Program-made: the position numbers and the translations under genes | Part shown: piece after piece, positions 46,853 to 57,600 of the stretch | How the letters are laid out: every line of letters begins with the position of its first letter | Numbering within the stretch: position 1 is the first letter of the stretch | Assembly (NCBI GenBank): GCA_019914995.1 | Contig: CM034141.1 | Location: forward strand, 558,001 to 622,000 | Length of the DNA stretch: 64,000 bases | From: Acanthochlamys bracteata | Lineage: Eukaryota; Streptophyta; Magnoliopsida; Pandanales; Velloziaceae | Direction of reading: 5' to 3' | Notes under the pieces: generated by a model | The model's input: the letters and a program-made list of their open reading frames with translations, nothing else | What the model was told of the DNA's origin: nothing | The model's database searches: none

Positions 46853-48276
46853 CTAAGCAGAAGCAGTCTTCTTCTGCTGGAAGATAACAGCATAAACCGG
46901 AACACCAACTCCAATGCTGAAGGCAGTAAGAACTGAGAGACTCATCCTCAATTTCTGATGCTTCATTCTGTCCAGGTTGTACATGTGCTTGCGTGGAGAT
47001 AGAATGGCTCATCATGTCCATGACCGCCCCCCATCCTCTTCACACCAGTGGCATGGAACTGACGAGACACTGCAAAAAAACAAAAAACACCACCTTCAAG
47101 TTAACAAATACATTCATTTAGAATTGCGGATGGTAGAACTTTGAGCAAACACATTAGTTGCTGCTTCTCAAGAAGCATAAACAATTAACAGTGGCACTCA
47201 ATAGAATCTAGAAACTCTGCCATGACTTTTAATTTTAGTGAAAGGAAATTTAACACATTAATAACAACATGAAAAGTAAAAGGTGCCAGAGTAAAACATA
47301 TGAAAGGCATGGCAAAAACTGAAATGTACAAAAGATCAGAATGACAAATTTGTGCAACGAAATCAAAAGCCAAAACTCTCATGCTTTTAGAAAAACTTGA
47401 GATTCATACGGCAGAGAAATTTATTCAAGGTTTAAGAGTATTGTTATTAAATATTTCCAAGCAAGTAATACTACACTGTGATCCCACCAAATTATGCATG
47501 GAGCTAAAGAGAACATGACTATTACTCTCAATATTTAGCAACATACGATGGTCTGACTCATCTCAGATGTCATGAGTTCCAAAGGATGTGCTGCATTTTC
47601 ACTGTTCGATATTACTAGTGTTATTCTGACTGCTCATTAACATGAGCTTCAGATTCAAACGACATAAGAGGACCTGTAAGAGAGTGTCTGAAAATTTTCC
47701 CTTACTCGTCGGATCTATGATGAAAAAGAAAATGTCATGAGTTCTAACTTCAACAGTATCATCTATAAAACAAAGAACTGCATGCCACAAACATGATCTT
47801 CACATGAATAAACATCCCAAATACCACAAAATCTCTTTCATCACTCGCGTCAAAGTTAGACAGACTAATAGCCTACGACTCCGATGGTCAGTTTGCATTT
47901 CATAGCACAAAACCTAACCCTCACCTTCACGCTATCGCTCTCCATTGCCTCTTTCCTTCTCCCAACTACTCTCTACCAAACCCCTATTCAATTTCTGATT
48001 ATACTGAGATTAATAACGATTCCCCTATCCGGGAAACAAAAATCTCATTCGCGAAATCAACACATCTAATTCAAAAGCACCCAACATGAAACAATTACCT
48101 CTCCAAATCTAATCTCAAATCTTTGTAACTTTACTTCAATTCATATCAACTATGAAGAAATTCGAAAAAAACAACATAGAGGTAGATGGATTACTTGGTT
48201 GCAATAAACCGCAAGCTTCAGATGAAGCGAAAACCTTCTTCATACCCGATCGAATCGCACAGCTGCTCATCGCCAT
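46853..48276 (-). pseudogene. Small mitochondrial-type membrane protein (COX7C-like form), frameshifted
   Basis: Two exons on the - strand: 48276-48195 starts MAMSSCAIRSGMKKVFASSE (basic, Ser-rich, Asp-free, as in a mitochondrial presequence) and 47069-46853. The junction A|TG makes MSRQFHATGVKRMGGGHGHD. After LHA the frame is lost at about 46990 (CACGCAAGCACATG); the other frame then reads HMYNLDRMKHQKLRMSLSVL and TAFSIGVGVPVYAVIFQQKK, ending KTASA-stop. The two parts clearly belong together: presequence, GH-rich linker, amphipathic segment, single membrane helix. The coding length (82+217) is one base short of a whole number of codons. The layout resembles small cytochrome oxidase subunits such as COX7C, but that identity is inference. 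It may be a recent pseudogene or hold a one-base assembly error. Confidence 0.6.
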
Positions 48277-49160
48277 GCTTCGGTCTCTCTGTCTCTAAAT
48301 TCAATTCAATGTCGATTCTCTTTCTTTCGGCGGCTTGGAGAAACAAAGGAAACGGGTATTTTGCAATATAATCCCAGTAGTTACCAATAATCACAACTTA
48401 TGATAGTACTAATACATTTGGTAAAACTAGTCCCTGTCTAGCGCAGAAGTTCTTATTAAAATTTTTATAATTCGTACTGTTTATTTGTATTTCTAGATAA
48501 ACTTTTATAATTTTTATTAAAATTTTAAAAAATTAAAAAAGTACAAAAAAGTTTTATATTGTGAAACTTTAATATTATTTACTTTTATTATTTTTAGTAA
48601 AAGTTAAAACTTATTTTTATAAAATTTTAAAAAATTCTTTAAATTTTTTTTATTTTATAAGCATTTTCTAATATCTCCGAAATTCAATATGAGTTATTTC
48701 CTACCTAATATTAATATTCTTTTTTATGAAAAAAAATATATTGAATTGAAGAAATTAAAAATAAATAGGAAATTGTGGCCCATAAAATGTTTTTATATAG
48801 TTCTATGGTACGAACCAAACCAAATTTTACTGAAAATCATATCCTAATGTTTTCTTCTTATAGTAAAATTCATGTCACTATCCAGATTATGAAACACGTA
48901 ATTATCAAATCTCAATTTTAAGAACCTAATCCTTATCCAATTAATTAACTCGCAAAATTGTAACATAATTGACGACTTAAATTATATAGACTTATATTAA
49001 AATTCTTTAGGTAGAGAGAATATTCTCTTTATACGAAACATATGTTATATTTTAATCATTTAAATTATAATTATCTTACAAATAATTAACTTAAATACGA
49101 TCTATTAACACTTAATTAACTGCCGATCTTATCTCCACTAGTTTTTTTTTTTTTTTTTTT
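48277..49160. other. Divergent intergenic region
   Basis: Non-coding AT-rich DNA between head-to-head genes. A run of 24 T bases lies at about 49139-49164. A possible decayed AT-rich MITE occupies about 48440-48690. No RNA gene is seen. Confidence 0.4.
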
Positions 49161-50089
49161 TTTTCACGAATTGAGATAGGAGACAAGAAGAAAATCTTTC
49201 ATTGATCGTTTCAATCAAATCATCTCTCTTTCTTTCTCCGCCGCGCCGCGCATTGTCTCCTCCTCCGTCCCCACCAACTCCGCCGCCTTCTCTCTCTTCT
49301 TCATCTCTCATGGAGGCAGACGTATCCATCCATCAACAGCTTGCTGCTCTTTGAACATCCTGTCTTTCTCTTCATTCATTGATTTTCTTCTTCTATCAAG
49401 GATCAAGAAAGTTAAAGAATCTGAAGAAAGAGAATCAACCAACCACCACCTATATTTGGTTTTTTTTTTGTCTTTCTTGTTTATCGGGCTTTTGGAGAGA
49501 ATCAAAGAATAAAGAATAGGGTTTTTGGTGTTTCTTTCTTTTAAAGTATCGGGTTTGAATTGGTTACAGTTGTTGTTAACGGAAGAGATTTTGGAGCAGT
49601 AGAAAGAATCAGTCTTTGGAGAATTTGTGAATTTTTTGCTGAGAAGAGGCTTTTGAACAGATTCGGTTTGGTAAAAAGAGAAGTTTTTGTGATTTGAATC
49701 GTTTATTTTGCTGGTATAGACTTCTCAGTATTCTCTTAACAGCATACTGAAGCAAAAAGGTGGTGCTTGTTGATTTGAAGAGTTCAAGATTGCAATGAAA
49801 GAGAGTCGCGTAATTGGTTGAGGACAAGCTTTGGAAATTGCTGTTATGTCGTAGCTAAACACTTGTTGGTAGCAATTTGAAGCCGAAAGCTGTTGAGGTT
49901 CTTGCTTACTTTACTTCTGTTGGTGAGATAAGAGCTCATAGTCACTCAAAAGTTGGGAAATCTTGATAGTTGAATTCCGATTCTTTTTTTCGTTGCTGAA
50001 AGTGCTCGTTTGGCGGCAGATTGAAGCAACGAGGTAGCTTGCGCACAACTTACGCTGACATCTCAGAGGAGTTCTGATCTGTAGAAGAA
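49161..50089 (+). promoter_or_regulatory. Long 5' leader of the RMR gene with an upstream ORF
   Basis: Pyrimidine-rich, CGCCGCG-containing leader begins near 49170. A 14-codon upstream ORF (49310-49354, MEADVSIHQQLAAL) sits 735 bases before the main start. The extent of the leader, and whether part of it is intron, cannot be settled without transcripts. Confidence 0.35.
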
Positions 50090-52872
50090 ATGGGTAATTG
50101 GAATTGCTGGCTGGGAGGGATAAGATGGATGTTTTTTGTAATTGGGACAGTTTGTATGATGATGGGGATGACTGCAGCCAATATTGTTCTGATGGGGGCT
50201 AATATTTCAAAGTCGTTCGATGATATTGAGGCCACCTTCAGTACGCTTCATCCCCTGTTTTATTGTCATTCACATAGATCTATAGTTTTTCTATATGTTA
50301 AAAGTCTTTCTAAGAAATTCTTTCATTATTTCACAAATTGCTTGGAAGATAAATGCAATGAGCGTTTTAGTATGTGTTTTTTTTTTGGTCCACAAACAAC
50401 AAATGCAGCTACATAGTGCAAGCATAATCTTACAGCTTTGAGCATGGGAAATTTATAATTTGGTTAACTGTTTTATTTAATATCAGAAGGGACTGCTTTT
50501 GCAGCAAGATGATTCAAAATGCTGTTTGACGCAACAGTACAGCTTGAACTTTTATATTTCTAATCGTCAGCTTAGGGCTTGAAATTTTATGTAAAAGGAT
50601 AATAAGCCTAAGTCTGCATTTTACTTTTGATTACTGTAGAATAATGTTTTCTTGAACTATCATTGCTAGATTAGATTCTATATTTATATGTTTGTTTTGT
50701 TTTTTCATCTAAGAAAATCATACTCATTCTTGATCAAAGCGATTTGTAATGTCATTATGTTTTTCCTGATCCAGCACCCACTACAAAGAGAACAGGTGAA
50801 TGTGGGATGTTATACATAGCTGAGCCACTTGATGCATGTTCTTCATTGAAAGATGGAGTCACTGAAGCTGCAGGATCCTCTTTTGTGTTAATCATAAGAG
50901 GAGGATGTACATTTGACATGAAAGTTAGAAATGCCCAAGATGCTGGATTTCAGGCTGCCATTGTGTTCGACAATGAAGACAGTCGCAGCTTGGTTGCAAG
51001 TAGGGTTATTTTCCTCCTAATCCTTTGTTTTTCCTCTTTCTTGAATGATTAACTATTCCACCATCCCCAACATAATTTTCTATCTAGTGGAAAGGAAATA
51101 AAAATGTTCAAATTATCGATATAGGTCAGTTATACATGCAGTTCATACAGCAAGGACTTATACGTGGTCTGTCTTGTTCTTTTACTTGCCTGTATGGCTG
51201 TACCTGTCCTTATTCTTTAATTCTTGTGAATTATGACTTGTTTCCTTTTTAACTTTGAAATTTCCTAGTGTTTGGTAAAATGCATACCTTTTATGCAGTT
51301 GACATTCTGATAGTATCTGATCGTTAAATATACTTCCAGTGGCAGGAAGTTCAGTGGGCATTCACATTCCTGCTGTTTTTGTCGCCAAAAGCACAGGCAG
51401 GGCTTTGCAGCAATATGCAGGTCGTACGGATATTGAGTTGTGGATAATACGAACATTTGAAAATTCAACATGGTCAATCATGGCTATCTCTTTTATATCA
51501 CTGCTTGCAATGTCTGCTGTGCTTGCTACGTGTTTCTTTGTGCGCCGACACCGGATAAGGCGTGAACGACCAACAGCCCAAAATGTCCGTGAGTTCCATG
51601 GGATGAGCCGTAGGTTAGTAAAAGCAATGCCAAGTCTCATTTTCACATCTGTACTGGATGACAGCTGCACTTCACAGACATGTGCAATCTGTCTGGAGGA
51701 CTACAGCATCGGGGACAAGCTTAGGATCCTGCCATGCCGTCACAGTATGCTCCTTATTACTGAAGCTTCATTCAGTTTTTGCTATAGATGTTAGGAAACT
51801 TGTTTGGTCTGTTGCTTTTGATAAGCATACCAAAATGCCACTGCATTATACAAAAGTTTAACCCTTTTCTTTCAGCCCAAGGAACTACATCATTATTGTT
51901 AAAACAATTCATGATTCTTGTCCTAGAGTCATCATAGTTTTACCAGGTTTGAAACTATGCAAGAATATGTATTTTAATTTATGAAAAAAGTTGCTATTAC
52001 TCTCCATCACTCTTACAATCACAAACTTTCTTGTTTATGAAGCATAATTTGTTTCTATGAATTATTTTCACTCTGATTTCCTCTTCTTTGACACACTCTT
52101 TTATGTGGCAGAATTTCATGCATTTTGCGTGGACTCTTGGCTCACCTCTTGGAGGACTTTTTGTCCTGTTTGCAAGCGAGATGCTAGGATGAGTACTGGC
52201 AAGCTTCCAGCCTCTGAGAGCACTCCTTTACTCTCTTCTGCTGCATCTACTCCATTATCCTCTTTTCATTCATCTATACAAGCCTCTCACGCCATACAAA
52301 TTGGCCCACCAATGCATAGGTCAACATCTTCAGCTCAGAATAACTCCACGTCCGGCCTTCATATTCCTAGCTCACATACATCATATCATAATTCTTCTCC
52401 TATCAGCATTGGCAGAAGGTCTGCAGATCTTAGGAATCCGTCATCTTACAGATTGCATGTAATGTCCCCTCAATCTTCTGCTGTCCCATTCTCTTCACCC
52501 ATCAATTCGCAGTATATGTCCAGACATGGACCTAGCTCGATTAATGCCTCTCCTGTATATATTCTTGGGTCATCAAGTAGGTACTCGTACTTGAGGAATT
52601 CGACTGCTTCAATATCCCCAAGTTATGCTATAGGTTCATCCAGCAGGTTTTCTTATTTGAGAGACTGCAGTGACTCTGGAACACCTGGCTATCTTGGTTC
52701 AAGTTATCTCAATTCATCAAGCAGGAATTTGCACCCGAGGAATTACATTGACACGGGATCACCAAGTTACATCGACGGATCATCTAGCAGGAATTCTTAC
52801 TTAAGACACTGCAGCGAATCAAGGGATAGCCTATCGGCTCTGTCTTCGGCTCAATCTCTACCAGGATGTTGA
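50090..52872 (+). CDS. RMR: RMR-type receptor: PA domain, membrane helix, RING-H2 finger
   Basis: Four exons join in frame: 50090-50240, 50775-50999, 51340-51744 and 52112-52872, giving 513 residues. A hydrophobic N-terminal segment ([20 protein letters not shown]) acts as signal peptide. A protease-associated luminal domain follows at about 50-165 ([29 protein letters not shown]). The membrane helix is near 170-195 ([20 protein letters not shown]). A RING-H2 finger lies at about 240-282: [21 protein letters not shown], then [10 protein letters not shown] and CPVCK. A Ser-rich cytoplasmic tail of 220 residues follows. RMR proteins sort storage proteins to protein storage vacuoles and some have ubiquitin ligase potential (established). 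The tail holds imperfect repeats based on [10 protein letters not shown]. The exon 3/4 junction splits the RING finger. Confidence 0.93.
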
Positions 52873-53429
52873 CTTAAGTCTTCTATTTGGATGGATATCC
52901 AACGGAGAGCACGTGGGAAGTTCTTTCTGATTTCATGTGGCTTCCAGATTGTAAGTTATTATGATATGAGTGTGGGAATTTACACTGTAAAGTATAATGT
53001 AGGTGTTTTCCTGAGTTTATTTTTCAAACTTCCGTAGGACTTATTAGTTTCAAGTATTCTTCAAATTTGTTACTTCCCCTTGTGTAGTTTTATGTTTGAA
53101 ACACAGTCACTCGAAATTTTTTTTTTTTTTTTTGGGATATGGTTCATCCTCTTAGTGAGCACATCTTGAGCATATGTGTATAAGAAATAAGATGTTTGTT
53201 ATCTTGTTAGAAAGCTAGAACTGAAAAAGGTCAGAAACTTTTTTGTTTTTTCAATGCGGAATTTTGATCTGAAGTTTGCTCCATTGCAGATTCAGAAGTT
53301 GTCATTGCAGACAAAACATCTTGATTGTATTATTATGCATGTAAATGACATGTTTTTACATTCATTCTTCTACATGAATTCGAAGGAACATATCCAGCAG
53401 TTACGTGTTACATGTAAAGTGTTTCTCGG
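52873..53429. other. 3' UTR of the RMR gene and flank
   Basis: Likely 3' UTR to about 53100 followed by non-coding DNA. A T-rich run of 18 bases sits near 53119-53136. No gene is seen. Confidence 0.4.
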
Positions 53430-53725
53430 TTTTTTTTGGTTCGAACGTCCATAATTTCACTTCTTTTTCAGATTTTAAGTTTCGAATAGTTCATACATTT
53501 TAATTACAAAAAAATTTAGAATTTTATTTTTAGATACGAAATCTTAGTTTTAATTTTTTTATTTACATACTTTTTAATATAATTATATTTTTTAATTTTT
53601 TATATATTTTTAAAAATTATTGAACATAAATATTGAACTTTACTTAACGTTTAATTTTTAATAAATTTTACTTTTTATTTTTTATTTTTATAAAATTCAG
53701 TTAAGGATATTTAAAATATGATCAA
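53430..53725. mobile_element. Tourist-like MITE copy B (decayed)
   Basis: Starting GGTTCGAACGTCCATAATTT, it aligns along its whole length with the copy at 62350-62653, in the same orientation, ending AATTCAGTTAAGGATATTTA near 53725. Most differences are C in the 62-kb copy and T here, or G and A. No coding capacity. The terminal bases are eroded, so the boundaries are approximate. Confidence 0.6.
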
Positions 53726-54110
53726 AGTGATTCTTAAAGCGTGTTTTAATTGCATAAAATTAAGTTTTATGAAAATAAGTTTTACAAAAGTGTAGTTCGT
53801 GAAAAATAGAAGCAAAAATAGTGTTCTGAATCATAATTAAATCATATTAAGTAAAATCACATAACTATATAAATAATTATATAAAATAAATAAAATATTT
53901 TTATATTAGTTTAAATTAGCTTGAATTTATTTATTTATCAGATTAGTACTCAGAAACTTCCATCCGTTCAAAATTAAAATTGAATTTAATTTAAATAGAC
54001 TGATTTGGAGAATTTGCTGATCAGATCTAGACACTCTAGCTTAAATTTAATTTAAACCCTTAAAAATGTTACTTTGTAACTAACTCCTTCAAACTAGTTC
54101 GTAACTTAGT
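53726..54110. other. AT-rich intergenic DNA
   Basis: Non-coding spacer between two copies of the same MITE family. A short related end, TTAAAGCGTGTTTTAATTGC, occurs at about 53737-53756 and may belong to a further fragment. Confidence 0.35.
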
Positions 54111-54391
54111 TACGTGTTTCAACTATTTATAACTGAGTTTCGTAAAAGTAAAAAATAAAAAATAAAATTTTTTAAAAAATAAAGTAAAAGTAGAGTTTAA
54201 TATTTATATTTTAATAAATTTTAAAAATATATTAAAAAATTAAAAAATATAATTATATTTAAAAATATATAAATAAAAAATTAAAATTAAAATTTTATAT
54301 ATAAAAATAAAATTATAAATTTTTTATATAATTAAAATATATGAATTATTTGGAATTCAAAACTTTGATACGACGGTTGATTGAAACACGC
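54111..54391. mobile_element. Tourist-like MITE copy C (decayed, opposite orientation)
   Basis: The left end TACGTGTTTCAACTATTTAT leads into AACTGAGTTTCGTAAAAG and matches the inverse of the right end of the 62-kb copy. The right end is CGGTTGATTGAAACACGCAC, so the two ends form an inverted repeat of the GCGTGTTTCAA type. The interior has lost almost all C and G. Orientation is the same as copy A. Confidence 0.6.
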
Positions 54392-54618
54392 ACTATAATG
54401 TTATTAGTAATAAAATAAAGCAAGGGGTGTTCTCGAATAATTCTCTGCCACCACAACACTAGTAGAGCAGCAACACAGGCCTTCTCTTTCTGTTTTTGTT
54501 TCTTTTCTGCTTCTTCAGTTCAATTCAAGCGATCGAATTGCCGCCCGGAGAGATTGAAATTCATTGACATCGAAGAGTCATTGAATAGTATTTTGTTCAG
54601 TTGAATTTCCCGGCAACG
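54392..54618 (+). promoter_or_regulatory. Transportin-1 promoter and 5' leader
   Basis: A short, pyrimidine-rich leader (CTTCTCTTTCTGTTTTTGTT) precedes the ATG. The MITE copy C lies immediately upstream, within a few hundred bases of the probable transcription start. Confidence 0.4.
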
Positions 54619-57600
54619 ATGGCAGCTACGGCGGCACCGGCGGCGGATGTTACCGCGTGGCAACCTAAGGAGGAAGGGTTGCGGGAGATCTGTGGGCTTT
54701 TGGAGAGGTTGAAAGATGGCGAACAGCAACGTTTGGCTTGGAAACAGTTGCAGCACTACAGCCAGTTCCCTGATTTCAATAACTATCTTGTCTTCATTCT
54801 CGCTCACGCTGAGGTGTACCTGCTCTCTCTCTCTCTCTCTCTCTCTCTTGAATTTGATTGAGTTTTGAATTTGAACTTCTTGTATTAGTATGAGTTTGGA
54901 TTGAAGTTAAGTTTGGTTCTGGTGTATTACCATGTTACAACTTTTGGCTGAGTGCGTATGTCAGCTTGATTTGATTGAATACTCTGTTACTTGAATTGCT
55001 AGGTTTGAAACGTTTGAATCTTTTCTATTCTCAGCTGTGTTTTTATTTAATATTTCAATTGATACCCTACATTTAGCTATCTATATACCCAAAGATGTTT
55101 GGAACTTTCAGTTATTTGTATAATTATTATTGTCCTTTGTTTTCTACAGTGGCAATTCCTTAATTTGTGTCCAGCAAGAAAGAAGAAGTTTTGTGTGTTA
55201 ATTAATTAATAGCTGATTTTTTCTATTCATCTTATTGTGAGAACAGGCTGAAAACTTAGATACTAAGCAAGCAGCTGGCTTGCTTTTGAAGAATAATCTG
55301 CAAACAACGTTCAGATCCTTGTCTCCATTGCACCAGCAATACATAAAGTCACAGTTGCTCCCTTGCTTGGGAGCAACAGATAGGTCCATCAGGTCAACAG
55401 TTGGAACTGTTATTAGTGTATTGATTCAGTTGGTGCGTGTTTCTGGCTGGCCAGAGTTGCTGCAGGTTCTTATTGGGTGCTTGGATGGTAATGACATAAA
55501 TCAAATGGAAGGTGCAATGGACACGATATTTAAGGTAACTGCTTTCCCTTTTTATATCATTCTGCGGCTTTTATTTATCTTTGAAATTATCTAATTATGA
55601 AATAAGTTTTATGGGGCTTGCTATTTCTTTGACGGCTTAGTAAAATTAACTTTCAACTGCACATCCTACTAATAGAAATAGAAAAATAATTTTCTGGTTC
55701 GTGGATTGTTAAAGATTCATATCCTCAATTAGAAAGGATAGGAAACTTGGTTCACATCTATTAAATTTTTATGCCCCTTTGTGAAACTTCTGGTCAAGCG
55801 TATGATCACAAACCAATTCAACAATTTTGCCTGAGGAGTTGTTAGTTCTATTTCTATTAAGTGCATATTAGATAAATTGAATAGTATAGGAAGTTCCAGC
55901 TGGAGTAATGTTATACAATAATGAAAAGTATTAGTAACCTTTATTGCTCAATGTTGTTGATGCTATATTTGTTTATAGTTGTACTATGTGCTAACTACTG
56001 TATGTTTCAACTTAAAACTTCAAATTTTGTGAAAGCATGTTCTTAATATTCTCTTCTGCCTTTCTACTTGACCACCAAGAACGTTGTAAGTTTCTGGAAG
56101 CTCAATTTGGAATATGGAATATGGCTTTATAGACGGATTATTATGATTTAGATACTTGAGGCAATTTAGAATGTCCATGTCAATTGAAAATTGCTGTTCT
56201 CGGTCATAAGTGACACTTCATGCATGAATATGCCTATTTGCTATACATATATTAGGTATTTAACTTTTACGGAAGGTTGGGGAGGTGGAGAGGTTATTCT
56301 TGCTTATAGTTCCTGTGCTATTTATTACACATTAATTTGGATTTAAAATTTTGTGATTTTTGTGTTAGCATTTCTTATTTCTTGAGCACTAGAAGCTTTT
56401 GCAGTACTCAAAGTACTCTTTATCTGATTAAAAACACTTCATCATTCAGTATTCATTTTGGCATGAAATGGCTGCATGCATGTGCTCACTGTTTTGTTAT
56501 ACCTACTGACCATAATTACACATCAAGGAAAAACTTATTGGGGCTTGCTTTTGCAAAATTTTATGAGGATTTCTAGTCCTTTCTCAGGTTAATAATTAAT
56601 TATTGTGAATGAGGGAAGAAAGATTGTGCTTCATTCGATTCATTTCCACTCTTCATGTCCTTAGCATTCATGTGTGTGCTAAATGACTTATAGTTTACCA
56701 CTCATTTGTTTTTGCTTAACTTCACTCAAAATTTACAATCGCTTTTGAACACTGTGTATTGCCCTTTTTTGCAGTTATTTGAGTGTATTTCTGCCCTAAA
56801 TATTTATTTAACGAAAGCATTAACATATTTCCAAAGTGTGTTAGCTGTTGCATAGTCTCAATGTGCTGCTTCCAACTATATTTCTTCCTTCCTGATCTTA
56901 GATATGTGAGGACATGCCAGAGGAACTTGATGTAGATGTTCCAGGGCTGTTTGAACGGCCGATAAATATTTTGATGCCACGATTATTACAGGTATGTTCT
57001 GATTTTTGCAGCCGGAGTACACGGGAGCTATTTATAGCTATCATATTTGATCGCTACATAATTCTCTACTATGCTAACAGCTAATACCTGGGATTTTCAG
57101 TATTTTCAATCTCCGCATTCTGTTTTAAGGAAGCTCTGTTTGGGATCCATTAACCAATTTATTGTAATGATGCCTTCGGTAAGTAAAGCCATTATCTCAC
57201 CTGTGATATGTCTACAATCAGAAATTTATTACCTTGATAGGCTGAGAACTGAATATATTTTCAACTTTACTTTGCAGGCTTTACTCGCATCCATGGACCA
57301 GTTCCTTCAGGGTTTGTTTGCTCTTGCTCAGGATCCTGTTGCAGATGTCCGTCAATTAGTAAGAATTCTAAATACTAATGGGTGACTTTCTTGATTTTCT
57401 CCACATTTATGGTGCTTATTTGTTCTCCCCTCTTGCGCAAAGATGCATATATGCTATTGTCCATGTGTCCTCAGTGCACTTTGCATGCTAGGATTTGTTG
57501 TCTCATAATACATGATTGCAGTTTATCTATTCTAGTTGTCATGTCTCATTCTCTTTGTAGCATCATCATTTTGATGTCTTTGTATCATTGTCATTTCTGG

